Assembly: GCF_030519475.1 (NCBI RefSeq)
Contig: NZ_JAUMKD010000003.1
Span: 124,001 to 188,000 of the forward strand
Source of the DNA: Micromonospora sp. C28SCA-DRY-2
GTDB lineage: Bacteria; Actinomycetota; Actinomycetes; Mycobacteriales; Micromonosporaceae
DNA: 64,000 nucleotides
Direction of reading: 5' to 3'
Shown one piece after another: positions 1 through 8,427 of the stretch. The position numbers were made by a program, and so were the translations under genes. Position 1 is the stretch's first letter; each line of letters starts with the position of its first letter. The notes beneath the pieces are model-generated. The model worked only from the letters and a program-made list of their open reading frames with translations. It did not search any database and was not told where the DNA came from.

Positions 1-468
1 GCCCTGCTGCTCCGCGGTGCTATCGCCGCCGCCCGCGACGACAACCGGGACGACGCACAGGCCATGCTCGACGAGGCCTCCCAAGCCGCCAGGCGGCTCG
101 GCTACGACGGCAATGACCGATGGACCGGCTTCGGTGCCACCAATGTCCTGCTGCACCGCGTCAACATCGTGCTGACCCTGGGCGACGCCGGCACCGCCAT
201 AGCCCTCGCCCGCCAGGTACCACTGGACAAGATCAGCCTTGCCGAACGCAAGGCTTCCCTGTTCGTCGACGTGGCACGCGCCTACACGCAGTGGGGTCGC
301 TACGAGCACGGCCTGAACGCGCTACGCAGCGCGTATGAGGTGGCCCCAGAGGAGATCCGGTGCCGGCCAGCGGTGCATCGTATCGCCAGCGACCTGGCAG
401 TCCTCACCCACGGGCACGTCCGTACCGCCGTCATCGACTTTGCCCAGCAAGCCGGGATCCGCGTATGA
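1..468 (+). CDS. C-terminal part of a TPR-type (probably XRE-family) regulator
   Basis: An open frame enters from the left edge and ends in TGA after 155 residues; the true start lies outside the window. The visible part is helical and TPR-like (alternating Ala/Leu/Arg helices, RAYTQWGRYEHGLNALRSAY, LARQVPLDKISLAERKASL). In actinomycetes this kind of tail follows an N-terminal XRE helix-turn-helix, and such regulators often sit beside flavoprotein genes, as here. Its stop overlaps the next start (ATGA), so the two are translationally coupled. The DNA-binding part is not visible, so the regulator role is inferred. Confidence 0.6.
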   Translation, partial: ALLLRGAIAAARDDNRDDAQAMLDEASQAARRLGYDGNDRWTGFGATNVLLHRVNIVLTLGDAGTAIALARQVPLDKISLAERKASLFVDVARAYTQWGRYEHGLNALRSAYEVAPEEIRCRPAVHRIASDLAVLTHGHVRTAVIDFAQQAGIRV

Positions 469-1040
469 CTCGCCGCCACCTGCAAATCGTCGTCTGCGCT
501 GCCGGGCCCGCCGCAGACGTGACTCAACTGATCACCACCGCGACGCAACAGTCGTGGACAACGACGGTCACCGCCACCCCCAGCGCCCTCGACTTCATCG
601 ACGCGGAAGCGATCGAGCGGCTGACCGGGTACCCGGTCCGGTCCACCTACCGGTCGTCCGATCGGACCCACCGCTCGCTCCCCGCAGCGGATGCGCTCAT
701 CATCGCCCCCGCCACCTACAACTCCGTCAACAAGATCGCCCTCGGCATCGCCGACAACTACGCGTTGACCGCAGTCGCCGAGCTGATCGGCCGGCAGGTC
801 CCGACAGTGGTCGTCCCGTTCGTCAACGCCGCCCTGGCTGCCCGCGCGCCCTTTCAGCGCGCGGTGGCGGACCTCCGCGACGAGCGCGTAAGGGTTTTCC
901 TCGGGACCGACGACGGATGGGAGCCTCACCCGCCCGGCAGCGGCAGCAGTCGCCAGAGGGCGTTCCCCTGGGCGGCGGCGTTACATGCAGCGACCCGGAT
1001 GGCCAGCGGCGTGCCTGCCAGCAGCACCGATCAGGGCTGA
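465..1040 (+). CDS. Flavoprotein of the phosphopantothenoylcysteine-decarboxylase-like (HFCD) family
   Basis: A 191-residue protein with a start that overlaps the upstream stop as ATGA. It opens with a beta strand and a cofactor-loop start (LQIVVCAAGPA). It has the family signature ADALIIAPATYNSVNKIALGIADNY near residues 85-110 (the FMN-binding A-P-A-T-x-N motif with the downstream K-x-A-x-G-I-A-D-N segment) and a later strand TVVVPFVN. Length fits stand-alone HFCD flavoproteins. The substrate is unknown. Pairing with a TPR-type regulator suggests a small regulatory or specialised-metabolism unit rather than coenzyme A synthesis, which normally uses a fused CoaBC. Confidence 0.75.
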   Translation: MTRRHLQIVVCAAGPAADVTQLITTATQQSWTTTVTATPSALDFIDAEAIERLTGYPVRSTYRSSDRTHRSLPAADALIIAPATYNSVNKIALGIADNYALTAVAELIGRQVPTVVVPFVNAALAARAPFQRAVADLRDERVRVFLGTDDGWEPHPPGSGSSRQRAFPWAAALHAATRMASGVPASSTDQG

Positions 1041-1077
1041 GCCCGCCTTACGTTCAGCGCGGAGACAGGAAGCAAGA

Positions 1078-1290
1078 TCACAGCCCGAGGTCGGCCAGTC
1101 GCCGGGCGTTGGCATCCCGGGCAGCCTCCACACCTGGTCATTGGGCCAGTGCCGATACACCATCTCCCTGGTAATCACCGCAATCTGCGGTCGCAGCGGA
1201 TCGCGGATCATGTCATCCAGCAGTTGCTCCTCACGCTCGGCGTCCTGAGCGATCATCAACACCGCCCCGACCGGCACCGCTCGGTCGCTA
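1078..1290 (-). pseudogene. Frameshifted C-terminal fragment of an unrecognised gene
   Basis: Read on the minus strand, one frame gives natural-looking protein (AVLMIAQDAEREEQLLDDMI, then RDPLRPQIAVITREM, then YRHWPNDQ). A second frame continues with EAARDANARRLADLGL and a TGA at 1080-1078. The two frames join if one of the duplicated TG dinucleotides in a GTGTG run near 1131-1137 is removed. That gives a seamless DQ-V-EAARD junction, so this looks like a gene end broken by a 2-bp duplication. The upstream part is lost near the TnpB remnant. I do not recognise the family. Confidence 0.45.
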
Positions 1291-1329
1291 CGCCGGCAGC
1301 CGGTCAGCAGCCCGCTCAGTCCCGAGGTC

Positions 1330-1586
1330 CGCCTACCGGGCCCTCGTCGACGTGCACAAGGAACCGCAGGCTCAACATCCGAGCGTGGAACCGCCGTTGC
1401 GGAGCAGCCCACGACAGAGACATGAACGCTGCGCTGAACGTGTTGGCCGCCGGACAGGCGGACAACGGAAACGACGGTGGAGCGCGGGTCATTCCACCAG
1501 CGGTGGTGGCACCGCGCGGCGAAGCGGTAACCCACCCGGACGCCGCGCGGTCCACGCACAGCGTGGAGGGAATCTCCGTCCTTTAG
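1330..1586 (+). pseudogene. C-terminal remnant of an IS200/IS605-family TnpB (OrfB)
   Basis: The frame ending at TAG 1584-1586 contains LNIRAWNRRCGAAHDRDMN followed by AALNVLAAG and ends GEAVTHPDAARSTHSVEGISVL-stop in meaning (key residues C, G, H, D, R, D, N, A, A, N). This is the conserved zinc-ribbon and RuvC-III end of TnpB, with the usual VEGIxVL terminus. The first Cys pair of the zinc ribbon is degraded and one residue is missing around the second. Everything upstream, including the RuvC catalytic core and any start, is absent, so it cannot be a working nuclease. It abuts the end of the convergent PucR gene. Confidence 0.75.
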
Positions 1587-1594
1587 GGCGAAGA
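1573..1594 (+). other. IS605-type right-end / omega-RNA hairpin remnant
   Basis: TCTCCGTCC, loop TTTA, GGGCGAAGA forms a 9-bp stem with one C-A mismatch and one G-T pair, and the loop carries the TnpB stop codon. In intact actinobacterial IS605-family ends the equivalent stem is C/G-rich (CCCCGTCC TTTA GGGCGGGG). Here the outer CCC/GGG pairs are replaced by TCT/AGA, so pairing is kept although sequence changed. It would correspond to the 3' scaffold end of the TnpB guide RNA. Confidence 0.55.
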
Positions 1595-1603
1595 GGATGT
1601 CCA

Positions 1604-3172
1604 TCACCCGCCCGGCGCAAGCGGCTCCCGGCGTAGCGCGGCGAGCTGGATCTGCAGCGCCAGCCGGGTACGCGCCGACGCCAGGTCGACCGGGACGACC
1701 TCGGCGAGGCGGCGCATCCGGTACCGCAGCGTGTTGGGGTGCACGTGCAACCGCCGGGCCGCCCTCGTCGGGTCGCCCTGCTCCTCGATCCAGGCGGCGA
1801 CGGTGCCGACGTAGTCGGTGCCGTGCTGCCGGTCGTGCGCGACGAGGGCGGGCAGCGGCCCGCCGATCAGCAGGTCGGCCCGCGGCACCGTGCTGACCAC
1901 CCGGTGCACGACCACGTCCGCCCAGACGTCCTCGAACCGCAGCACCGGGCCGGGTCGGGCGGGGCCGTGCAGGGCGAGCAGCTCCGCCGCCTCGGCGCGG
2001 GAGCGCCGCAGGTCCGGCAGGGTGCGGGCGACGCCGCCGGAGGCGGCGTGGAGCGCCGGGTCGTGCCGGGCGATGTCGTGGATCAGCCGCTCTAGCCAGA
2101 GCCAGCAGCCGGGCGCCTCGCCGTCGGCGGCCACCACGGCGAACAGCACCTCACCCAGGTCGGCGATCAGCGGCTGGCGCCACCCGTGCCGGCGGGTGAT
2201 CGACTCCCACAGGGCGAGGTTGTGCACCAGCTCCGCCGTACCGCCGTGGGCCCCGAGCGCGACCACCCGCCACGGGCCGGCGGGCAGGCCCAGCTCCTCG
2301 CGGCCCATCCGGCCCGGGTCGCGCAGCGCGGCGCGCAGCCGGTCGGCGGCCGCCCGGCGGGCTACGTCGGCCTGCACCCGCAGCCGGAGCAGGTGCAGCG
2401 CCAGCTGGGACGCGGTGCCCTGGAGGTCGCGCAGCCGTTCGTCCGGCACCGGGCCGTCGACCACCGCCCAGATCGAGCCGAGCAGCTCACCGCCGGCCCG
2501 GATCGGGATCACCAGTCGGGGCAGCGTGCCGTCCGGCCCCTGCGGTACGAAGATCAGGTCGCTGCCGGTGGCGAGCTTGCGGAACACGCCCCGGGAACGG
2601 AAGTGCGCGATCACCTCGCCGGGCACCCGCCGGCCGACGATGGTCGAGACGCGCGCCGGGTCGGTGCGGTCCTGGCGCGACGAGTAGGCGAGCACGCGGG
2701 ACTGGGCGTCCTCGATGGTCACCGGCGCGTCGACGACGGCGGCGGTCGCGTCGGCGAGGGCGAACAGCTCGTCGTACACCCCGGCCTCGCCGGTCTCCGG
2801 CGGGCCGGGCGCGACCGCCCGGTCGATCACGCCGCGCAGCAGCCAGACGAGCTGGGCCCAGGACCCGTGGCTCTGCAACTCGACCAGAGTCAGGTCGCGG
2901 TCGGCCGCGGCCGCCGTCACCTCGGGGTGGGTGGCCAGCGGCGGCTTCAGGACCAGGCCGGCCGCGGCGGTCTCCGCGCACCAGACGATGACGCCGACCG
3001 CCTGCTCCGCGGTGGCGATGCCGGCGCCGAGGACGAGGTCGCCCCGCTCGCCGGTGGTCGCGTCGTCGGGGTCGGCGAAGGTGACGTCGCGGACCTCCGC
3101 CGCCTCGCCGGCGACGACGATCTTGAGCAGCGCCGCACCGACGGCGTCCACCACACCACCCACGGTGATCAT
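1604..3172 (-). CDS. PucR-family transcriptional regulator
   Basis: A 522-residue protein. The ATG at 3172 begins MITVGGVVDAVG, which fits the start of the PucR N-terminal domain; a longer frame to 3241 runs into the operator-like palindrome and is less likely. Order: N-terminal ligand or sensor region to about 130, a central GAF/GGDEF-like part with a run like VLAYSSRQDRTDPARVSTIV, and a C-terminal PucR HTH (GDPTRAARRLHVHPNTLRYR near residues 465-485). PucR-type proteins control purine and amino-acid catabolism genes, often divergent neighbours. It is divergent from a DadA-like dehydrogenase, its probable target, with the coaxial palindrome between them. Confidence 0.88.
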   Translation of the reverse strand: MITVGGVVDAVGAALLKIVVAGEAAEVRDVTFADPDDATTGERGDLVLGAGIATAEQAVGVIVWCAETAAAGLVLKPPLATHPEVTAAAADRDLTLVELQSHGSWAQLVWLLRGVIDRAVAPGPPETGEAGVYDELFALADATAAVVDAPVTIEDAQSRVLAYSSRQDRTDPARVSTIVGRRVPGEVIAHFRSRGVFRKLATGSDLIFVPQGPDGTLPRLVIPIRAGGELLGSIWAVVDGPVPDERLRDLQGTASQLALHLLRLRVQADVARRAAADRLRAALRDPGRMGREELGLPAGPWRVVALGAHGGTAELVHNLALWESITRRHGWRQPLIADLGEVLFAVVAADGEAPGCWLWLERLIHDIARHDPALHAASGGVARTLPDLRRSRAEAAELLALHGPARPGPVLRFEDVWADVVVHRVVSTVPRADLLIGGPLPALVAHDRQHGTDYVGTVAAWIEEQGDPTRAARRLHVHPNTLRYRMRRLAEVVPVDLASARTRLALQIQLAALRREPLAPGG

Positions 3173-3192
3173 GGCGCGATTATCCCTCGGCG

Positions 3193-3241
3193 TTGTCCGT
3201 TCCGACCAACGACCGGCTTGATCGTTGGCTTGACCGGACAA
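3193..3241. promoter_or_regulatory. Coaxial double palindrome in the PucR / dehydrogenase divergent promoter
   Basis: TTGTCCG (3193-3199) pairs with CGGACAA (3235-3241), and CCAACGA (3206-3212) pairs with TCGTTGG (3222-3228). Both pairs share the same centre at 3217, while the bases between the arms do not pair. Two concentric half-site pairs in a 134-bp divergent gap look like a regulator-binding site, most simply for the adjacent PucR protein. The assignment to PucR is inference. Confidence 0.6.
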
Positions 3242-3306
3242 TGACGTTCCGGGCCGGCGCGGCCAGGATTGGCCCCGATCCCCCGCTGTCCCGAAGGAGA
3301 GAACCG

Positions 3307-4569
3307 ATGCCTGCCGCCGAGTCCGGGCCCGCTCCGCAGCACGTCGCCGTAATCGGCGCCGGGATGGTCGGCCTGGCCACCGCCTGGTTCCTCCAGGAGC
3401 GGGGGGTGCGGGTCACCGTGCTCGACCGCACCGGGGTGGCGGCCGGCGCGTCCTGGGGCAACGCCGGCTGGCTCACCCCCGGCATCACCACTCCCCTGCC
3501 CGAGCCCGCGGTGCTCCGCTACGGGCTGCGCGCCGTGCTCAGCCCGTCGTCGCCGGTCTACGTGCCGCCCCGCGCGGACCTGCGGCTGCTGCGGTTCCTG
3601 GCCGGCTTCGCCCGGCACAGCACCGCCGCCAAGTGGCGCACCGCGATGCGCGCCTACATCCCGATGAACCGCCGCGCGCTGGAGACCTTCGAGGCGCTGG
3701 AGGCGGGTGGGGTCACGGCCCGGGCGAACGAGGCGAAGTCGTTCATCGCGGCGTACCGGACCACGACCGAACGGTCGGTGCTGCTCGACGAGCTGGGGCA
3801 CATCCACGCCGCCGGCCAGGAGATCGAGTTCGACGTGCTGACCGGCGCCGAGGCGCGCGAGGTGGAGCCGTCGCTCTCCGACCACGTCGGTGCCGCCATC
3901 CGCCTGCACGGCCAGCGGTTCGTCAACCCCGGGGAGTACGTGCACGCGCTCGCCGACTCGGTCCGCGCCCGCGGCGCGGCGATCGTGTCGGGCGCGGACG
4001 TGGTGGACGTCCGCGACGAGGGCACCGGGGTCCGGGTGCTGACGTCCGACGGCACCGACGAGCGGTACGACGCGGTGGTGCTGGCCACCGGCACCTGGTT
4101 CGGCGAGCTGGCCCGGCGCTTCGGCGTCCGGACCGTCGTGCAGGCCGGCCGCGGTTACAGCTTCAGTGTGCCGATCGAGCACATGCCGGCCGGGCCGGTG
4201 TACTTCCCGGCGCAGCGGGTCGCCTGCACGCCGCTCGGCGAGCGGCTGCGGGTCGCCGGCATGATGGAGTTCCGCCGCGCCGAGGCACCGCTGGACCGCC
4301 GCCGGATCACCGCCATCGCCGAGGCCGCCCGGCCACTGCTGCGCGGGGCCGACCTGGACGCCCGCACCGACGAGTGGGTGGGCTCGCGCCCCTGCACCCC
4401 GGACGGCCTGCCGCTGATCGGCCGGACCCGGTCGCCGCGGGTCTTCGCGGCCGGCGGCCACGGCATGTGGGGCATCACCCTCGGCCCGCTGACCGGCACG
4501 CTGCTGGCCGAGCAGATCACCACCGGGCGGCAGCCGGCGGAGCTGCGCCCCTTCGATCCGCTGCGCTGA
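3307..4569 (+). CDS. FAD-dependent D-amino-acid dehydrogenase-like oxidoreductase (DadA family)
   Basis: A 420-residue protein; start chosen at the ATG preceded by AAGGAGAG (3295-3302). The N-terminus has the dinucleotide-binding motif VIGAGMVGLATAWFL (residues 15-29), then ASWGNAGWLTPG, typical of DadA-type enzymes that oxidise D-amino acids or hydroxyproline epimers to oxo-acids. The C-terminus has the second FAD contact (FAAGGHGMWGITLGPLTG). It should pass electrons to the respiratory chain or another acceptor rather than oxygen. The divergent PucR regulator suggests substrate-induced catabolism. The substrate cannot be named from sequence. Confidence 0.85.
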   Translation: MPAAESGPAPQHVAVIGAGMVGLATAWFLQERGVRVTVLDRTGVAAGASWGNAGWLTPGITTPLPEPAVLRYGLRAVLSPSSPVYVPPRADLRLLRFLAGFARHSTAAKWRTAMRAYIPMNRRALETFEALEAGGVTARANEAKSFIAAYRTTTERSVLLDELGHIHAAGQEIEFDVLTGAEAREVEPSLSDHVGAAIRLHGQRFVNPGEYVHALADSVRARGAAIVSGADVVDVRDEGTGVRVLTSDGTDERYDAVVLATGTWFGELARRFGVRTVVQAGRGYSFSVPIEHMPAGPVYFPAQRVACTPLGERLRVAGMMEFRRAEAPLDRRRITAIAEAARPLLRGADLDARTDEWVGSRPCTPDGLPLIGRTRSPRVFAAGGHGMWGITLGPLTGTLLAEQITTGRQPAELRPFDPLR

Positions 4570-4581
4570 CCAGCACCGCAG

Positions 4582-4615
4582 GAGCGGGCGGAGCGCGGTG
4601 GCGCTCCGCCCGCTC
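4582..4615 (+). terminator. Strong stem-loop after the dehydrogenase gene
   Basis: GAGCGGGCGGAGCG (4582-4595), loop CGGTGG, CGCTCCGCCCGCTC (4602-4615): 14 perfect pairs, 12 bp after the stop, followed by TGTCGTTG. No U-tract, as is usual in actinomycetes. Confidence 0.8.
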
Positions 4616-4645
4616 TGTCGTTGCCGACCCGGAAGGAAACCGAAC

Positions 4646-4951
4646 GTGTACGCCGTGAGCAGGCAGGACGAGCTGGGCGTGCTGCGGATGGTCCTGGAGG
4701 AGCAGTACGAGCGGCACACCACCCAGCTCGCGCTCCTGGCCCGGCAGGCGAGCCAACTGCCCGGCGCCGACCCCGCGGCCACCGCCGCGCTGACCGCCGC
4801 GTCCCGCCGCGCGCTGGGCGACATCGCCCGGGCGCTGCGCTACCTGGAACACGACGGCTACGGCCGCTGCCAGGGGTGTGCCCGTGACATCCCCATCGAA
4901 CAGCTGGCGCACCGCCCGTCGACCCGCTTCTGCACCGCCTGCCGCCCCTGA
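4646..4951 (+). CDS. TraR/DksA-type C4 zinc-finger protein
   Basis: A 101-residue protein; GTG start chosen because GGAAGGA (4631-4637) lies 8 nt upstream; a GTG nine bases further in is an alternative. The N-terminal half is helical, resembling a short coiled coil (ELGVLRMVLEEQYERHTTQL), and the C-terminus has a four-cysteine zinc finger (CQGCARDIPIEQL then FCTAC). Proteins of this type bind the RNA polymerase secondary channel or act as small regulators. The two acidic tip residues of true DksA cannot be assigned with confidence. It follows a strong terminator, so it probably has its own promoter. Confidence 0.8.
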   Translation: MYAVSRQDELGVLRMVLEEQYERHTTQLALLARQASQLPGADPAATAALTAASRRALGDIARALRYLEHDGYGRCQGCARDIPIEQLAHRPSTRFCTACRP

Positions 4952-5004
4952 TCCGCGCACCCCGGCTGCGTTGCCGCAGGGCGACATGTCGAGGTAACCG
5001 CGCG

Positions 5005-6630
5005 TCAGGAGGGGACGTCGCGGTGGCGGAAGGCGGCCGCGCCGGCGGCGAGCAGCGCCACCGCCACGGCGGTCAGCACCACCAGGGGCAGCGCCGTCGC
5101 CTCGACCGCGGGCACCGACGGGATGTGGGTGTACGGGGAGAGGTTCAGCGCGGCCTGCGGCAGTTCGAGCACCGCGCCGAGCTGGCCGAGTAGCAGGAAG
5201 ACCAGCAGGGCGGCCCAGGACAGCACCACCGACCAGCGGGGCAGCAGGCCGAACAGCGCCGTCACCACGCCGGCCACCACGAGCAGGGCGGGCAGCCGCA
5301 GCAGCGCGGCGCCACCCAGGTCGACGGCGCGCCCGACCGGGTCGCCGGCGACCAGGCCGTAGCCGAGGCCGGTGGTGAGGCCGGCGAGCAGCACCAGGGC
5401 GAGCGCGCCGAGCGCCGCGGCGGCCACCTGGGTGCCCAGCCAGCGGCCCCGGCTCACCCCGGTGGCGAGCACCGCCTCCAGCACGCCGTCGGACTCGTCG
5501 CCGCGCACCCGCAGCATGGCCTGCACGACGTACGCCCCGATGGTCAGCGCGAACAACCCGAGCATCGCGGCCAGGTACGCGTCGATCAGGTCGGCCCCGC
5601 CGCCCATCGCGGCGATCGCCTCGGCGGCGGCCGGGTTCTCCTCGATCATGGCGTTGAACTCGTCACCGGCGATGCCCATCGAAAACCCGAGCACCGCCAC
5701 CCCGACCGCCCAGCCGAGCAGCGTGCCGCGCTGCAGCCGCCAGGCCAGCCCGGCGGGGCTGAGCAACCCGGCCGCGGCGCTCGCCGGGCCGCGCCGGGGC
5801 GCGACCAGGCCGGCGCCGATGTCCCGCCGCTCGGCCAGCGCGTAGGCGGCCGCGACCGCGGCGAGCAGCAGCGCGACGGGCAGCGCGAGGACCCACCACC
5901 GGTCGTCGACGTAGGCGCGCACCTGGTTGCCCCAGCCGAGCGGCGACAGCCAGGACGGCCAGGCGCTTTCCACCCGCACGCCACCGTCGGTCTGGTCGCC
6001 GAGCACGTCGCCGGCGGCGCGCAGCAGGAAGGCGACCCCGACGGCCGCGGCGGCGAGCGCGTTCGCGCCCCGGGAGGTGACCGAGAGCTGGGCCGTGACG
6101 GCGGCGACGCCGGTGAAGGCCACCCCGACCCCACCGATCGCGGCGGCCGCGACGACGGAGCCGGCCAGCGGCAGGCCGGCGCCCGCCAGGCCGGCGGCGA
6201 GCAGCGCGGCGGCCGCCACGTTCGCCGCGACGACCACCAGCAGCGCGGCGGTGAGCAGCGCGTACCGGCCGACCACGGCGGCGCCGAGCAGCTCCGCCCG
6301 GCCGGTCTCCTCGTTCTGCCGGGTGTGCCGGACCACCGCGAAGGTGCTCAGCAGCGCGAAGATCAGGGCCAGCGTGATGTACGTTTCGGCGACCACCACC
6401 GCGCCCAGGTCGCTGCCGGCGATCGGGCCGTTGAACGCCCGGGCGACCAGGCTGGACGCCGAGGTGGTGGCGTAGCCGAGGCGGGCGGGCTCGTCCGGGT
6501 AGACGCTGACGACGCTCTGCGCGAGGGCGTAGCCGAGCAGGGGCGCGCCGAGCACCCAGATGGCGAGCCGGACCCGGTCGCGGCGCAGCACGAGCCGGGC
6601 CAGCGTCCCGGTGCCGGTGAGCGCGCTCAT
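5005..6630 (-). CDS. ABC-2-type exporter permease (polyketide/drug exporter class)
   Basis: A 541-residue integral membrane protein. The ATG at 6630 overlaps the stop of the upstream ATPase gene (ATGA). Around twelve hydrophobic segments are visible, in two homologous halves, for example [20 protein letters not shown] near the start and [20 protein letters not shown] at the end. A large soluble loop near the middle carries [19 protein letters not shown], typical of the actinobacterial two-half exporters annotated as polyketide antibiotic transporters. It would form the pore for the ATPase encoded just upstream and export a hydrophobic drug or lipid. The substrate is unknown. Confidence 0.85.
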   Translation of the reverse strand: MSALTGTGTLARLVLRRDRVRLAIWVLGAPLLGYALAQSVVSVYPDEPARLGYATTSASSLVARAFNGPIAGSDLGAVVVAETYITLALIFALLSTFAVVRHTRQNEETGRAELLGAAVVGRYALLTAALLVVVAANVAAAALLAAGLAGAGLPLAGSVVAAAAIGGVGVAFTGVAAVTAQLSVTSRGANALAAAAVGVAFLLRAAGDVLGDQTDGGVRVESAWPSWLSPLGWGNQVRAYVDDRWWVLALPVALLLAAVAAAYALAERRDIGAGLVAPRRGPASAAAGLLSPAGLAWRLQRGTLLGWAVGVAVLGFSMGIAGDEFNAMIEENPAAAEAIAAMGGGADLIDAYLAAMLGLFALTIGAYVVQAMLRVRGDESDGVLEAVLATGVSRGRWLGTQVAAAALGALALVLLAGLTTGLGYGLVAGDPVGRAVDLGGAALLRLPALLVVAGVVTALFGLLPRWSVVLSWAALLVFLLLGQLGAVLELPQAALNLSPYTHIPSVPAVEATALPLVVLTAVAVALLAAGAAAFRHRDVPS

Positions 6631-7559
6631 CGGGCACCCGCCCGGCGGCCGTTCACCCCGGCGGCCTCGGCGGCCGGCCGTTCGTCGCCGTAGTGCCGCA
6701 GGAACAGCTCCTCCAGCGTGGGCGGGGTGCTGGTCAGGGCGCGCACGCCGAACCGGACCAGGTGCCCGAGCAACTCGTCGAGGTGGGCCGGCTCCACCTC
6801 CAGGTGGGTACGCCCGTCGACCTCGCGGATCGCGTGCACGCCGGGCAGCGCCTCCAGGCCGGTCAGCGGCCGGGCGGTCTCCACGGTCACCGCGGTGCGG
6901 GTGAGGTGGCGCAGCTCGGTGAGGGTGCCGGACTCGACGGTACGGCCCTCGCGGATGATGCTCACCCGGTCGCAGAGCGCCTCGACCTCGGCGAGCACGT
7001 GGCTGGAGAGCAGCACGGTGGCGCCGTCGGCCTTGATCCGCCGCACCTCGTCCTGGAACACCGCCTCCATCAGCGGGTCGAGCCCGGAGGTCGGCTCGTC
7101 GAGCACGTACAGCTCCACGTTCGACGCGAAGGCCGCGACGATGGCCACCTTCTGCCGGTTGCCCTTGGAGTAGGTGCGGCACTTGCGGGTCGGGTCCAGG
7201 TCGAAGTGGTCGAGCAGTTCGTCGCGGCGCCGCCGGTCCAGGCCGCCGCGCAGCTTGCCGAACAGGTCGATCGCCTCGCCGCCGGAGAGGTTCGGCCAGA
7301 GGCTGACGTCGCCGGGCACGTACGCCAGCCGGCGGTGCAGGGCGACCGCGTCGCGCCACGGGTCGGCGTCGAACACCCGCGCCTCGCCCGCGTCGCGCCG
7401 CAGCAGGCCGAGCAGGATGCGGATGGTGGTGGACTTGCCGGAGCCGTTCGGGCCGAGGAAGCCGTGCACCTCCCCCGCCTCGACCCGCAGGTCGAGCCCG
7501 TCGAGCGCGCGGACGCTGCCGAACGTCTTGACCAGGTTGCCGATCTCGATGACGGGCAT
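6627..7559 (-). CDS. ABC transporter ATP-binding protein (DrrA-like)
   Basis: A 310-residue nucleotide-binding subunit. ATG at 7559 chosen over a start 36 nt upstream because AGGAGGGG precedes it. Motifs: Walker [10 protein letters not shown] (about residues 35-43), Q-loop region near [18 protein letters not shown], a signature replaced by the degenerate [16 protein letters not shown], Walker [13 protein letters not shown], switch [13 protein letters not shown]. The C-terminal 90 residues are the usual DrrA-type extension. It is the first gene of a two-gene exporter operon whose promoter region is shared with the divergent TetR gene. Confidence 0.9.
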   Translation of the reverse strand: MPVIEIGNLVKTFGSVRALDGLDLRVEAGEVHGFLGPNGSGKSTTIRILLGLLRRDAGEARVFDADPWRDAVALHRRLAYVPGDVSLWPNLSGGEAIDLFGKLRGGLDRRRRDELLDHFDLDPTRKCRTYSKGNRQKVAIVAAFASNVELYVLDEPTSGLDPLMEAVFQDEVRRIKADGATVLLSSHVLAEVEALCDRVSIIREGRTVESGTLTELRHLTRTAVTVETARPLTGLEALPGVHAIREVDGRTHLEVEPAHLDELLGHLVRFGVRALTSTPPTLEELFLRHYGDERPAAEAAGVNGRRAGAR

Positions 7560-7593
7560 GGCCCCTCCTGCCGTTGACACCTCGACGAGCCCC

Positions 7594-7623
7594 ACTGTAC
7601 TGACCGGCGGTCAGCGCAATCAA
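7594..7623 (-). promoter_or_regulatory. Exporter promoter with TetR-type operator in its spacer
   Basis: On the minus strand TTGATT (7623-7618), an 18-bp spacer and TACAGT (7599-7594) make a good promoter for the exporter genes. The spacer contains the palindrome CTGACCGGCGGTCAG on the plus strand (7600-7614). A repressor bound there would block polymerase, so the divergent TetR protein is the likely ligand-released repressor. Confidence 0.75.
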
Positions 7624-7668
7624 CAGTGACACCGGCCACCGGTCAGGGCGCCGGCTAGGCTTGCCGGC

Positions 7669-8418
7669 ATGACCGCCGAGCCCGCCGACGACACCCGGAC
7701 CCGGATCCTGCGCGCCGCGCTCGACCTGTTCGCCGAGCACGGCTACCAGCGCACCGCGCTGCGGCAGATCGCCGACCGGCTGCGGCTGACCAAGGCCGCC
7801 ATCCTCTACCACTTCCCGGCCAAGGAGCACCTGCTGGCGGCCCTGATCGAGCCGCTGGTGGCGGATCTGGAGCGGCTGCTGGACAGCGCCGAGGAGCTGC
7901 CCACCGACCAGGCCCGGTGGGCGGTGCTGGAGGGCTGGGTGGACACCATGCTCACCCACCGCCGCCCGCTCGGCATGCTCTTCCACGACATCGCGCTGAT
8001 CACCCGCGGCGACACCTACAACCGGCTGATGCGCATCGCCATGCGGGCCAACGACCGCATCGCCGGGCCGGACGCCGGGCGCCGGGAGCGGGTCCGGGCG
8101 GTGCAGGCGGTCGCCATGTGCAGCGACCCGGTGGTCTTCTTCACCGACGTGTCCGACGAGGTGCTCCGGGCGGACATGCTCGACGGCGTACGCCGGCTGC
8201 TGGCCGCACCCGGCGCGGACGCCCCGCGCGCGGCGGAGCCCGGGCCGGTGACCGGGCGGCGGCGGCCGGGCCGGCCGCGGGCGCTCGGCCGCGAGCAGGT
8301 GGAGGCGGCCCGCCGGATGCACGCCGCGGGCACCCACTCGGTGGACGACATCGCCGCCGCCCTCGGGGTGTCCCGGGCGACCGTCTACCGCCACCTGGAG
8401 CAGACCGCCGCCAAATAA
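7669..8418 (+). CDS. TetR-family regulator with an extra C-terminal resolvase-like HTH
   Basis: A 249-residue protein. ATG at 7669 lies 7 nt after a TAGGCT box (7656-7661), so it is probably leaderless. Residues 10-58 are a canonical TetR HTH (LDLFAEHGYQRTALRQIADR, then LTKAAILYHF). The middle is the ligand domain. After about residue 195 there is a basic linker (RRRPGRPR) and a second HTH (VEAARRMHAAGTHSVDDIAA, then LGVSRATVYRHL) that resembles the C-terminal DNA-binding domain of Hin-type recombinases. A TetR with two HTHs is unusual. It most likely represses the divergent exporter operon. Confidence 0.88.
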   Translation: MTAEPADDTRTRILRAALDLFAEHGYQRTALRQIADRLRLTKAAILYHFPAKEHLLAALIEPLVADLERLLDSAEELPTDQARWAVLEGWVDTMLTHRRPLGMLFHDIALITRGDTYNRLMRIAMRANDRIAGPDAGRRERVRAVQAVAMCSDPVVFFTDVSDEVLRADMLDGVRRLLAAPGADAPRAAEPGPVTGRRRPGRPRALGREQVEAARRMHAAGTHSVDDIAAALGVSRATVYRHLEQTAAK

Positions 8419-8427
8419 CGAGACTTT

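Noticed and set aside
1149..1586. An intact TnpB or other gene on the plus strand
   Set aside because: Only the last 60-80 codons look like protein; the upstream part is shadow of the minus-strand fragment and the RuvC core is missing.
2186..3244. Long plus-strand frame opposite the PucR gene
   Set aside because: Arg/Gly/Asp-rich composition typical of antisense shadow in high-GC DNA, with no recognisable motifs.
5005..8394. A single very long minus-strand frame spanning permease, ATPase and TetR regions
   Set aside because: Only the part to 6630 is the permease. The upstream part is low-complexity Arg/Pro shadow of the ATPase and TetR genes, which have proper motifs in other frames.
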